From: Prorocentrum cordatum
Lineage: Eukaryota > Sar > Dinophyceae > Prorocentrales > Prorocentraceae
DNA: 64,000 bases
Direction: 5' to 3'
NCBI GenBank assembly: GCA_963575745.1
Contig: CAUYUJ010014628.1
Coordinates: 198,501 to 262,500, forward strand
Position numbers and translations under genes: made by a program. Positions 51,301 to 62,171 of the stretch are shown piece after piece. Position 1 is the first letter of the stretch. Each line of letters starts with the position of its first letter. A model generated the notes under the pieces. It saw only the letters and a program-made list of their open reading frames with translations, made no database searches and was not told the origin of the DNA.

Positions 51301-52285
51301 GCGCTCGTCCGCGCCCCCCGCTCGCCGCGGCGCCCGTCCCCATCGGGAACACCCGGTGGCGCAGGGAGGGCGGGGCAGACGGGCGGTCGCTGCTCGTGGT
51401 GCTCGTGGAGCGCCTGCTGCGAGGACGGATGCCCCCACGGACCGCGCCATCCGTTTCATTCTGTCTCCGAGGCCTGAGGCGCATGTCTGGTTTTGTCAGG
51501 CCCGTGTCTCCCCGTCGCATTGATCTTTCGAAGCGCCTGGCTGCGTTGCCCCTTTCGGAGAAAAAACACCTGACGAGACACAGATTGAATATTGAGAGGG
51601 TGGGGACATGCGCATGGTGCTGAAGCCGATGAAGGTTGTTCGCGCGAACAATTCATCCCTTTTTCGTCGCAGGAGCCCTCTTGCGCTCGACTCCGCTTTC
51701 GGTCGCGAGGCAAACCCGTCGACGCCGCTCTGACAGGGTCGCGTTCCCCTCTGGATGTCCTGCCGAATCTGCCACCTCGCCCCAGGCGGCGCCACCCTTC
51801 GTGCTCGAGAACGACTAACAGAGCTCCTGCAGGCCCCCAATGCATCACAGCCTCGTGCGCGCCTCCTGTGAAGAAGCCTCGAATGAAACTCTCATGGGAG
51901 CTTGTATGTTTAAATCTTACATGCGCAAAATGCCTCCATTGCGCCCCCCTGGCAGCAACAAACAACAGCAGGAACAATAGCAACGGGAAACAACAACTAC
52001 TGCTGCTGCCGCTGCTACTAATATGATCAGTACCATAAACGCATGCTCTTTGCTCGCACGCTGCCGTAGCCATGGTCCCCCTCGCCTCCGCGACATGTTT
52101 CTCCTACTCATCGCCCTCTCCGCCATCCCTCGCCCCCTCGTCTTCCTCATCCTTCCCCATCTCGTCTTCCCCACCCTCCTCCACCCGGCTCTCTTTCCTC
52201 CTCGTCCGAGGCGCGGGCATATGGCGTACGCACCCCCAGTCCAGCACACCCACCACGCGCTTCGTGGCCCCATGGTGAGCTCCAC
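51301..52285. other. Intergenic, no gene supported
   Basis: Balanced composition, no strong simple repeat; some frames open but overlapping and motif-free. Confidence 0.35.
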
Positions 52286-52430
52286 TTGACGCCCCGTGGG
52301 AAGGTCCGCATGGCGGCGCCGCCCATCTCGGCACACCCCTCACGATGACGGTGGCCACTTGCAGAACCCCAGTAACGGCACCAGTGGGAGTGTCCGCATG
52401 GCAGCGCCGCCCATTTCGGCACCAGGAGAA
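52286..52430 (+). repeat. Family J repeats, GTCCGCATGGCGGCGCCGCC
   Basis: Two units in tandem (about 52300 and 52386) and a third near 52832, each followed by CATYTCGGCACMC. The related words CACACCCCTCAC and CTTCGTGGCCCC recur near 52250, 52600 and 63765-63790. Confidence 0.6.
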
Positions 52431-52439
52431 GAACAACTG

Positions 52440-52582
52440 CGTAAGCATAAATTGTTGGCGCTCCGCGCGGGTTTCTTGCATCTGCGCTGGACCTCCCCCC
52501 CTGCGCTGGATCGGCGCCTGTGGGACCCAGCGCCGATCCAAAAAATCCGCGCGGAGGGCCAAACGTTTATGTTTCTGGCGTG
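52440..52582 (+). mobile_element. Family C foldback element
   Basis: Arms AGCATAAATTGTTGGCGCTC / CGCGCGGGTTTCTTGC and AAAAAATCCGCGCGGAGGGCC / AAACGTTTATGTTT pair imperfectly. Confidence 0.7.
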
Positions 52583-52949
52583 TTTTCCTTCTTTGGGGCA
52601 CACCCCTCACGAGATCATGGCCCCATACAATCGGGGCCTTGACCTAAGGAACCCTACATAAAGAACGAGGCCCCTTTTTTCCATAAGTTAAACTCTGATT
52701 CCCTACCGAAGACATAAGGAAAACCTGAGGCAAACTTTGAAACAATCAAGGAACACCGAGCCCCTCTCCAACGAAAAGGGTTCCTTCTTCAAGACCCCTA
52801 CTGTAGGCGAGCTCCACTGCGGCCCTAGTGGGAGGTTCCGCATGGCGGCTCCGCCCATTTCGGCGCACCCTCCACCAGGGCCGCGCCCACCTGCGCCTTC
52901 CGTTGGGAAGAGCGCATGCGTGCCCCCGCCGGTTTACGGCACACACATC

Positions 52950-53690
52950 GCACGAGCCCCAGCAGCGGCCCCAAAGGGAAGATTCTCGGGCAGGCGGTAA
53001 TGAGGGGTGATCCAGATGGGAGGTGAAGGAAAGGGCCCGAGAGGGGCCCTTCAGGGCTCCGTTTCGGCACTAACTGGCTCCAAAGGGGCCCTTTAGGGCC
53101 TTTCTCTTCACTCCCTGTTTGGGTCACCCCCCATTGCCACCCGCCCGATCGCCCGCGTCGCCCCGCGCATATTTGCGTACACTCAAGCGTTTCGCGGTCC
53201 TGAGGGGGGCTCCATGCACGGCTGCGATTGCAAACATGCTTCCCTGTGCTCCCTGACCGCATTCGGAACATTCCCCACTCTTTCCGTGCACAGAGAAGCC
53301 CACCACAGACGCTGCATGAAGTTGCGGAGGGTTGGGTCCCTCGCCACACGAATTCTCCCACCGCGAAGCAGCGTCCTCTTCATTGACGAGGACCGTTGGG
53401 TCCGCCATTTGAGGCGGGACCTCGGTTCTGAAAGAGAGCTGTGCCCCACCCGTCGAGCTACACGGACCGCGACAAGCTGAAACCAGAAAACAATGAAACG
53501 CAAGTCCAGCGGCATCCTGAGCATGAGCCGCCTTCCATCCATGCCGCTGTTGCGCAGCTCTGCCTTTTTAGGTCTAGCAGTCAATGTCATGTCGTGCGAT
53601 GGCCCAATGTGACAATGGATCGCCCTTCATCCATAGACCAGTTGCTCCCCATTATTACCCGACCGACGAGGGAGCGCGATCCACCGCGGC
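52950..53690. other. Intergenic, no gene supported
   Basis: Repeated GGGGCCCTTCAGGGC / GGGGCCCTTTAGGGCC palindromic words at 53040-53100. Otherwise unclassified. Confidence 0.35.
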
Positions 53691-53694
53691 TGTG

Positions 53695-54095
53695 CTGAAA
53701 AAAAAAAACCATAAGGGGGGGTCAAAGAACTGCCCCCCCCCCGGGAAACAAATCCCTGAAGGGGGGGTCGGAAACCGGGGGACCCCCCCCCAACCCCCCT
53801 CCCCTGCACAACCCCCCTCCCCCTCCCCCTCAAAGAACCCGGAGGTCCGCCCCCCCCCCCCCCCTTCCTCCCTGGGACTCCCCCCCTGGGGGGAGTCCCC
53901 CTCTCCCCCCCCTCCCCATGCCCCCTGGGGGGTTTCGAACCCCCCCCTCCCCCCTCCCCCCCCTGCTCGCCGCCGGCAAACGACGACGACGACGACGACG
54001 TCGGCGACAACGACGACGATGACCGACACGACGACACAACGACGACGACGAAGACGACGACGACGAAGACGACGACGACGACGAAAATGACGTCG
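53695..54095 (-). repeat. Poly-G/C module with (GAC)n, left copy
   Basis: Long C- and G-runs including GGGGGGTTTCGAACCCCCCC, then CTCGCCGCCGGCAAACGACG and (GAC)n. It is the inverted counterpart of 55255-55640. Confidence 0.7.
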
Positions 54096-54109
54096 ACGAC
54101 GACGACGGG

Positions 54110-55045
54110 CGGACCCTATCGGACGGGGCGGGCGGGTGGTGTCGAGCGGGCGAGACACTAAAGTCTGATGCGTATACAGCATGACACATCAGAACACTAT
54201 CGGGCGGGTCGGGACGGGCAACCCTATCGGGCGGGTCGGGTCGGGCGGGCGGGACACCAAAGTCTGATGCGTATACAGCGTGACACATGAGCACCCTAAC
54301 TGACGGGTCGGGACAGGCAGACCCTATCGGGCGGGTCGGGCGGGCAGACCGTAACGGGCGGGTCGTATCGGTCGGGCGAGAACCCTAATCGGCGGGTCGG
54401 GGCGGGCGGACCCTATCGGGCGGGTCGGCTAGCCGGACCCTATCGGGCGGGTCGGGTCGGGCGGGCGGGACACCAAAGTCTGATGCGAATGCACCATGAC
54501 ACATGAGAACCTCAACTGGCGGGTCGGGACGGGCGAACCCTATCGGGCGGGGCGGGTCGGGACGGGCGGACCCTATCGGGCGGGTCGGCTGAGCGGACCC
54601 TATCGGGCGGGTCGGGTCGGGCGAGAGGGACACTAAAGTCTGATGCGTCTACACAATGACACATGAGAACCCTAATCGGAGGGTCGGGACGGGCGGACCC
54701 GATTGGACGGGCCGGGCGGGCCCTATCGGGCATGTCGGGTCGGGCGGGCGGGGCGGACCCTGTTGCGCGGGTCGGGTCGGGCGGGCGGGACACTAAAGTC
54801 TGATGCGTATACAGCAAGACACGGAGAATCCTACCGGGCGGGTCGGGGCAGGCGGACCCTATCGGCGGGCCGGGCGGGCGGACCCCAATCGGGCGGGTCG
54901 GGTCGGGTCGGGCGGTACACTAAAGTCTGATTCTGACGCGAACACCCTAACGGGCGGGTCGGGACGGGCGGACCCCATCGGGCGGCTCGGGCGGGCAGAT
55001 CCTGCCGGGCGGGTCGGGTCGGTTGGGCGGGATAATAAAGTCTCA
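54110..55045 (+). repeat. GC-rich satellite with AAAGTCTGATGCG box
   Basis: Seven boxes (AAAGTCTGATGCG, then GTATACAGC and GACACATGAG in most) at 54160, 54259, 54475, 54635, 54795, 54922 and 55037 (spacings 99 to 216 bp), separated by CGGGCGGGTCGGG runs. Strong G-run asymmetry on the plus strand. Confidence 0.9.
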
Positions 55046-55254
55046 CGCGTACACAGTATGCCTCCTTTATCCTCGTCCTCCTCCTCCTCCTCCTCTTTTC
55101 CTTCTCCTTTTGCTCCCCCTCCCTCCCGTTCTTTTGCACACTGCCGTTCCCACCCCTGACCCACCGCCCCCTCCCGCTGCTGTTCCTCCTCCTCCCCCGC
55201 CCCTCTCCCTCGTCTGTCTTCTCCAACGTGGGTGGACGGGCGCTGGCGCAGATG

Positions 55255-55384
55255 TGCGACGACGTCGTCGTCGTCGTCGTTTGCCAGCGGCGAGTTGGCG
55301 GGCGGAGAGGAGGTGGGGGTCCAACCCCCCACCTCGGGAAGGCCTGGGGGGGGTGTTCGACCCCCCCCCCTGGCGCAAGAATGT

Positions 55385-55432
<48 letters not shown>

Positions 55433-55640
55433 GTCGTCGTCGTTGTCGTCGTCGGCGGCTGCAGGCGGCCACGGGGGGGGGGGTCGAAACCCTCCGGGAG
55501 GGCCCGGGGAGGGGAGGACGGGTGGGGGCGCACCCCTCGTTGGTTTTTCAAGGAGGGGGGGTCCCTCCAGTTCCCGAAACCCGCCCCCACCCCCTAGTTT
55601 GCGGGAGGGGGGAGGGGGCGGGGATGGAAACCCCTTCCCC
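55255..55640 (+). repeat. Poly-G/C module with (GTC)n, right copy
   Basis: Starts GTCGTCGTTTGCCAGCGGCG and contains two (GTC)n tracts and runs of G and C with GTCGAAACCC / GTTCGACCC centres. Inverted to 53695-54095. Confidence 0.7.
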
Positions 55641-56410
55641 CCCCTGCCAGTGGCGCCAGAAAGCGCTCTTTCCGACCAAGGTGTTTACAGCATCTCACAT
55701 GACACCTACATTGTAACGTCTCCATCCCTGTATCTGTTTGTCGTGCGGAAGCGAACTGCGCGGCGACACGGCGAGAATGTAACCTTTAAGCGGTTCGCCC
55801 TTCATCACGTAGACAGCCGGTGTATTCTCAGACGGGCGAGCACGGCGCAAAAGCGAGAGGTTCGTTATGATGGCTCCATGACTCTCCTTCCGCCAGTGTA
55901 AGTGAGCGCTGGAAGTTGTTCAGACGATTGTGCGAGGCACCGAAGCGACAACCCCATTGTGAACATGATCCGCGCATAGTCGGTGTAAGATTTGGGAGCG
56001 GTTCCGATGCGAGGTATGAACGCCGCGTAAGCGGGGTGGGGCTAAACGGGGGCACCAGCACGGCGTCCAGTGCGGGGCCCAGCAAGACGAGAAAATGGAA
56101 GAGGAGGAGAAGAAAAAGAGGACTGGAGAAGGAGGGGAAAAAAGGGGGACACGGGGGAAGAGGGAACAAATGCCGGACGGATGAAAAGGGAAAGAGCGGA
56201 GTGCAATGGGATCGGATCGATTATTCCGCCGCTCCGATGCTTGGCGTTCCTCGGGTGAACGCTCGACCCACTATTGCGAACATGCCCTCTGCTGCGACCC
56301 CCATTTACGAGTTGTGCAAAGTCTAGTCCGACGCCCCCGAGGTCACGAGACTTCGAACTTGTATCGTCCTCAGCGGTGTTGACACGCGTTGCATTTAAAT
56401 GCGTGGCGAA
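55641..56410. other. Intergenic, no gene supported
   Basis: Balanced composition. A 136-codon plus-strand frame (55916-56326) has a Lys/Arg-rich middle from an AGG/AAG-rich patch and no recognisable motif. Confidence 0.35.
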
Positions 56411-56413
56411 GCG

Positions 56414-56893
56414 AATTTACGGACGGCGGCGCGAAACATCGTATAACTGCCCCTGTTTCGGGGGACCTGAATAGAGAGCAGATAATCCACCCACATAATA
56501 AGCACCCCGGCAAGCGAAGCCGTTTAGTAAACGCATCCAAGGAAGGAGCCGAACAGGGCAGGGCCTTTGACTACACGCCCAGGGCCGTGTAGTAAACGCC
56601 AACTGTCGGGGTCGGGGTGGTTTCCCCTCCCCTGACTGAAACACCCCAGTCGGACAACCGCCAGGTGCCCTTCCGCGCACCTGCTTAACAATTTACGGGC
56701 GGCGGCGCGAAACGTCGTATAACCGACTCGCCAACAGCGCAAATGCCGCCATGTGTTCTGCACTCGTAATCACGAGATCAGCACAACAACTGACCACACC
56801 CAGGGGCTCCGTATGACCGCGTCTACTCCGCCCCAGTTCCGGGGGACCTGAAGCACCCCAGTCGGACAACCGCCAGGTGTCCTTCCGCGCAAC
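56414..56893 (+). repeat. Mosaic duplication of three short blocks
   Basis: Block X (AATTTACGG.CGGCGGCGCG..., 56414-56450 and 56690-56724), block Y (GTTTCGGGGGACCTGAA, 56451-56471 and 56832-56852) and block Z (CACCCCAGTCGGACAACCGC..., 56642-56682 and 56854-56893) occur twice each in the order X-Y-Z-X-Y-Z. A hairpin, CTACACG...CGTGTAG, lies near 56571-56593. Confidence 0.75.
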
Positions 56894-57950
56894 TGTTGAA
56901 CAGTTTGACGCGATCGTGCGCGGCGCTGGGGCGCAACCGCAGTGTTGACAGCTGCCCACCCTCCCTCCGCGCAGCCCTTCGAACTTCCGAACCCCGCGCC
57001 CGTTGAACGAGAGGAAGTCTCAGGTTAAAAGTGTCCGGCCCACACCAGCGATACGTCTGGTGGCGCGAAGGATGGGGCTCACTTGCGAGGAAGAGGGTGG
57101 AGAGTGAGCGGGGAAGGGAGAACGACGCCTACTCTGGGTCATTCACGGCAGCCGCAACAGTTCACGTCCTCATTGTGTGGAGGGCGAAGCCACTTTGAAC
57201 CACACGTTATGGAGTTCATTGGTGGCAAGATCAACCCTGGCACCGATCCTCTCTGGATGCTGGGTGGGGGCTGCTGCTGAACCTGGTCCTGGTTCACGCT
57301 TTGTTCATCAGCGGTCCCCAGGGAACGAGAACAATGGTGCCGTCGGCGGCGCGTCAAGCAAGCTCGACAACCCGCTTCCCGAGGTCGATCGCGACTTCCG
57401 GAACGGGGCTGAGGATAAGGAGGCTGTGGATGGGGGGAAGCGGGGCACGGACAAGGGAGGAGTGTGAGGATAGCTGTTTAACATGGGCCGTTGCTGGCGA
57501 GCCGATCTCGCCTCGCCGCCGAAGAACTGCGGACCTCTGGCTGTGGCAGACACGCAGGGGCAGGGACCGCACTGCACCAGGAGGCCAGACATCCGTCGGA
57601 GGCGGCAAGCTCCACGAAGCTCACGCGAGCAGCTTGGACCAGTGGGGCTTCGTCCTCCTGCAAACGGAGAGCGGGGCCGGAGGGGAGCATGGGGGGATGA
57701 CGATGGGCAGATCGTTTCTGCAGCTGTGCTCGTCTCGAGCTGCGCCGAGGTGTCGGCTCCGCTGCCTCTTGGGCTCATGTGCCTGCTGCTGCTCTTCGCC
57801 ATTCGTATGGGCGTGGCCAAGGAGGAGGAGGGGATGGGCACCGCCCTCCAACCAATCCAGCCACGTCTCACGCCAACAACTATTTGTCGTCCCCACTTCT
57901 CCTCCACATGCTCCTCGGAAAGATGAGATTCTAGATGTTTCCCCTCTCTC
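56894..57950. other. Intergenic, no gene supported
   Basis: Balanced composition. A 237-codon plus frame (57301) and a 199-codon minus frame (57907) overlap; neither shows a motif or a clear composition advantage. Confidence 0.35.
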
Positions 57951-58228
57951 CTCCTCCTCCTCCTCCACCTCCTCCTCCACCTCCTCCTCCATCATCCCCC
58001 GCCTCCCTTCCTGAAGGGTGACTCGTGCATCCTGCCCCCTGTCCCCCAGATGGTGTCAAGATCTTGTGCCCCCCCCCCCCAGACATCCGCCGATGTGACT
58101 CCTTCCATGCACGACTGAGGCCCTGACCCCATCCCCAGGGGCAGTCCTTCGCTCCGCATATCCGTTCTTGACGGCCCATGGGGGCAGGCGACGGGCGCCA
58201 GAGGGCGAGGAAAAACACCCAGAGTGGG

Positions 58229-58470
58229 CAGATCAGCTCGTCGGAGATCTGGGAGTCTCACTATCCTTAAATGGGGCATGTCCTCCTACTGACGCGGTTG
58301 GACGAAACATTCAAAATGGTCAGGCAATGCGCAAACACAGTCAAACAAGAAAGACAACATCTTCACCAGGCTATGGTTTTTTGACCATCCTTGAAGATTC
58401 CTCGTGTCGAGGGGCAGAGGCCCGACTCACGACAGATCAGACCGTCGGAGATCTGGGAGTCTCCCTATCC
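58229..58470 (+). repeat. 38-bp imperfect direct repeat bracketing A11
   Basis: 58229-58266 and 58433-58470 (CAGATCAG..CGTCGGAGATCTG...CTATCC) agree in 35 of 38 positions and abut element A11. Confidence 0.85.
58267..58430 (+). mobile_element. Family A element, copy A11
   Basis: TTAAATGGGGCATGTCC to GAGGCCCGACTCAC, 164 bp. Confidence 0.8.
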
Positions 58471-58664
58471 CCGGGCAGCGCCAAGGTCCTGTGCCCCCCC
58501 CCCATACGGTGCGCCGCGTGCCCGCCGCAGCACTCTCCGCGCCTCCGCCCCCTGTCACCGCTCGGGGCGCCGCGGGCCGCGGACGCCAAGACTCCTCGTG
58601 GTCCTGCTCCTCCTCGAAGTACCCTGCCACCGCGACCTGTGCGCGCGCTCCCGGTCACGAGGAG

Positions 58665-58870
58665 GGAGGAGGAGGGGGAAGAGGAGGAAGCGGAGGAGGA
58701 GGAGGAGGAGGAGGAGGAGGGGGAGAAGGATGAGGAAGAGAAGGAGAAGGAGGAGGAAGAGGAGGCGGAGGTGGAGGAGGTGGATGAGGAGGAAGAGGAG
58801 GAGGAGGAGGAGGAGGAAGAGGAGGAGGATGATGATGATGAGGAGGAGGAGGTGGAGGAGGAGGAGGCGC
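58665..58870 (+). repeat. (GGA)n/(GAT)n microsatellite
   Basis: GAGGAG, AAGGAG and GATGATGAT units. Confidence 0.9.
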
Positions 58871-58975
58871 GGGAGGAGGATGGCCAAGTCTGCGACCACG
58901 GCGGCTCGAGGGCGCCCCCTGGGGCTGGCCGCGGCGACGAGGAGCCCGCGGGAAGCCCGCGAGCGGGTGTGAGGG

Positions 58976-59200
58976 GAGGGGCAACGATAGGGGGGGGGGA
59001 TAGGCACCGATAGGGGAGGGGCAACGATAGGGGATAGGGGGGGATAGGGGGGATAGGGATAGGGAGGGGGGGGATAGGGATAGGGAGGGGCAACGATAGG
59101 GGATAGGGAGGGGCAACGATAGGGGAGGGATAGGGATAGGGGGGGGATAGGGATAGGGAGGGGCAACGATAGGGGAGGGGCAACGATAGGGGATAGGGGG
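58976..59200 (+). repeat. GCAACGATAGGGG / GGGATAGGG tandem repeat
   Basis: Six CAACGATAGGGG boxes joined by GGGATAGGG runs, with a single inverted unit at 59355-59378 (CCCCTATCGTTGCCCC). Confidence 0.9.
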
Positions 59201-59484
59201 GATGCATCGACCTGCAATCGGCGATACATCGTCGATGGATTGGCGATGGGCCCCCGATAGGGAACCCGCACCATCCTGGGCGGGGTGGGGCTATTGGGCC
59301 CCTATCGGCAATCAATGGGGGATTGGGGGTCGATGCATCCCCCCTCTATGCCTATCCCCCCCTATCGTTGCCCCTGAGGGTGCGAGGAACGCCCGGCAGA
59401 GGGCCGCCGTCGTCTTGGTCAGCCCCTTCCGAGCCGGAGATTGGACTCGGCCCCTTCCGAGCCGGTCAGCCCCTTCCGAGTCGG
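59201..59484. other. GATGCATCG-like words, then unclassified
   Basis: TGCATCGACCTGCAATCGGC and neighbours (59203-59250). No gene. Confidence 0.4.
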
Positions 59485-59661
59485 CCGAGTTTCTGAGTAA
59501 GCGTGGGGGGATACCCCCCGGACGGGGGGTCAACCTCGCCTCGCCGTCGCGCCGCGACGGGGGTCGGAGCGCCTTCGGCGCGCGGTGGCTGCCCGCGACG
59601 GGGGTCGATGTGGGGCTGTGGGCGGGGGTGACGCCCCCCCGACGCTTATTAAGAAACTCGG
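59485..59661 (+). mobile_element. Family N foldback element, copy N2
   Basis: Ends CCGAGTTTCTGAGTAAGCGT and ACGCTTATTAAGAAACTCGG are inverted repeats. The body is the reverse complement of N1. Confidence 0.75.
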
Positions 59662-59679
59662 AGTACCGTAAGGATGCGC

Positions 59680-59838
59680 GATAAGGGTACCAAGGGCCTT
59701 TTGGACGCCCATCTCGAAGCTTCTCGAGCGGAGCGCGGCCAACAAAGGGGGCCAAGGGTGGACCGAGGAGGCAGGGACGAAAGGATACCCTCGCGAAGGA
59801 TGCCCGTCCCTCTTATGCGGGTGGACCGTGGGAGGAGT
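59680..59838 (+). repeat. Family O repeat, copy O2
   Basis: Shares GTGGACCGAGGAGGCAGGGA and order with O1; directly follows N2. Confidence 0.5.
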
Positions 59839-60060
59839 GTGTGAGGGATGACTCCTACGTCGTGCTTTCTGGGCCCCCTCCTGTGCCCGGACCTTCCTGG
59901 AGGGCAGCAACAAAAATGGGATCAGGGCTTTTGCATTGAAAACCTGGTCGAGAGTTGGAGCAGTCCAGGCAGGCTTACATGTCTGGAGGGCGAATTTTTA
60001 GCACTATGGCAGGTCTGGGAAGGTGGTGGCCTCTGTGGTCTCAGAAGGACGCAGCTGGAA

Positions 60061-60300
60061 CAGCTAATCGACCACGGTGACGTCGTGGGGCACGAGGCCA
60101 GGCACCGCGCGTGCCGCAGTCGCTGACGCCCGCCGCCGCTCTGGCGACAGCGTCCCTGCGCCGATGCCTGTGTCCAGCCAATCTTCCTTGTGAGTGCCAC
60201 GCTTTGGGCCCAGCATTTCCTCCCTCAGAGAATTCGCCTCATTGGACCACGTTTCATACAGCCAAGCTCCGTTGCGACAGTGGGTCCGAGTGCGCAACTC
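60061..60300 (-). pseudogene. Possible coding relic (very weak)
   Basis: The minus-strand frame reads TWSNEANSLREEMLGPKRGT then HKEDWLDTGIGAG...VPGLVPHDVTVVD and stops at 60064. Composition is protein-like, but there is no motif or neighbour support. Confidence 0.2.
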
Positions 60301-60384
60301 GAGCTCCCCCTCGAACTCTCAAGACCTCCGACGTCAACGTTTCTTTTACAGAACCCTGAAGACCACAAATCTCTTCCCGAAGAC

Positions 60385-60668
60385 GTGCACTTCATCCTGA
60401 ATACTTTGTTTGATGGTTCCAGGGCCAAGGGTTCGGTTGGGTATGTCCTCCTACAGGTGGATTTTGGAAGAAGAATGGCAACTTGCAAGGAAAAAAAAAA
60501 GGAACTTCAAAATAGTAAATAAATCGTCCCCATACGAAAAAAAACACACCATGTTCTAAATATTCCTCCTGTAGAAAGACATGCCCGACTTAATTCCAGG
60601 GCCAAGGGAGGGCCCCGGAGGCTGAAAATTGCCGCCGAACAGCCTTCCTCCGTGCCTCCTCACGGCGC
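60385..60668 (+). repeat. Family L repeat, copy L3, split by A12
   Basis: Left 60385-60431 and right 60594-60668 join to match L1/L2 (GGTTCCAGGGCC...GGCCCCGGAGGCTGAAAA...GGCGCGAGG). Confidence 0.55.
60432..60593 (+). mobile_element. Family A element, copy A12, with 15-bp flanking duplication
   Basis: TTCGGTTGGGTATGTCC to GCCCGACTTAA, 162 bp, with TTCCAGGGCCAAGGG directly on both sides (60417-60431 and 60594-60608). Confidence 0.88.
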
Positions 60669-61190
60669 GAGGATGTCAAGGTCTGTCGACGGTGCGAATA
60701 CTTGGGCATCTTGCTGCGCTGCACGGCACGACTCCCGTGACGGAGAACCAACAATTGGGACATCGCGCACCGTGAGAATGCTGCGAACACACTTCGCAAG
60801 CAGCAGGATCGCCGTGTGCGCCGCACCAACCTGGAATACAAAAAGGGCTACGGACCCCTTCCTGCGGGCGTAGCCAACGCGAGATCATGACATGCGGCTC
60901 GCTTTGCCGCGACGACTCCCTCTGGGATCCTCATTAACGTGCTGAGGCGGCAAGGATGGAACACACGTGGATCTTTCAGAAAGCTCGCCTTGGCGATATT
61001 CGACGACCTCGACACGCTGCTGCTGTTGGTCCCGCTAAAAGCCGTCTAAATGGCGTCATCGTGGACGTGGTTTTCGTGACGATCCTGTCGCGCTGATGGC
61101 ACTGCAAACCACGCCAAGCATGGGATCAAACAACCAGAGGGAGGTACGAAGACAAGCAAGAGTGGGGGAAAGAGGTTGCAGACCACAGCA
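60669..61190. other. Intergenic, no gene supported
   Basis: Balanced composition; nothing recognised. Confidence 0.3.
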
Positions 61191-61204
61191 GGAGGAGGCG
61201 GGGC

Positions 61205-61355
61205 AGCAGCAAGAGGAGGGTGAGGAGGATGAGGAGCATGAGGATGAAGATGAGGACGAGGAGGAGCAGAATGAGGATGAGGATGATGATGATGATGCTG
61301 ATGAAGATGATGATAATGAGGAGGAGGAGGAGGAGGAGGAGGAGGAGGACGAGGA
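61205..61355 (+). repeat. (GAG)n/(GAT)n microsatellite
   Basis: GAGGAT, GATGAT and GAGGAG units. Confidence 0.9.
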
Positions 61356-61535
61356 TAATCCGATAAAATGGGGCCTGCAAATCTGGACTCTGCTGCATGA
61401 GCCCGCTCTCGCGCTTGAAGCCCGCCTGCGCGTCCTGGCCACAGCTCGGGGCGGGGGCTGTGCTGCGGGACTGGGACACCCCACACTCCTCCGGCTTGAG
61501 AGCAGGCCTGGGGGGACAACGGGGGACAACGGCAG

Positions 61536-61680
61536 GCAAGGACTGTGACGAAGATCAGGCATAGGACGGGTCTGCCTCCTCCTCCCCCTCCTCCTCCTCC
61601 TCCTCCTCCTCCTCCTCCTCCTCCCTCTGGGGAAAACGGGGGGAAACCACAAGAAAGGACTGGGACGAAGATCAGGAAGG
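61536..61680 (+). repeat. (CTC)n tract between 22-bp direct repeats
   Basis: AAGGACTGTGACGAAGATCAGG at about 61538 recurs at about 61655 with one change; the CTC tract (61568-61627) lies between. Confidence 0.75.
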
Positions 61681-62170
61681 CATCCTCCTCCTGCGTCTTC
61701 TCTGGGGGCCTCGGAGGACCCCTGGAGGCCTCTCGAGATTCCCGGGGAGACCTGCGGGGACCTCCAAGGATCTCTGTGGGCAGGATGAGGGAGGCGAAGA
61801 GAATCAGTAGTACGATGGGGCAGGTCGAGAGGAGGACAGGAAGTATAGCGATCAGAAAGATGCGGGCGATGATTGGGATGGATACGATATCAAAGATGCA
61901 AACGAAAGATACAGACGACGAGCGTGAGGATGATGCTGATAATAGTAATGGTGATGGCAATGGCGAGGGTGGTGGTGATGATGCTGATGGTCGCACATGA
62001 CATGATGATGGGATTATGGGGGCGTGGATGAGGACTATGCCGAGGCGGCCGACACGGGATTGGAGTATTGTCGGTGTGAAAGCCTGTCCGAGGCTGCCCC
62101 GCCAAGAAATCTTACTTCGTGCTCGAGTCGTGCACGAGACTAGCAAAACTAAGCAAGCTGCGTAACCCTA
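61681..62170. other. Intergenic, no gene supported
   Basis: GA-rich and GAT-rich words; no motif. Confidence 0.35.
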
Positions 62171-62171
62171 A

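Noticed and set aside
52060-52080. CCGTAGCCAT as a second spliced-leader relic
   Set aside because: Only ten bases match and the following TTTGGCTCAAG part is absent; a ten-base match is not rare in 64 kb.
57301-58014. 237-codon plus-strand and 199-codon minus-strand ORFs
   Set aside because: They overlap antisense with similar quality. No domain, splice or composition signal favours either.
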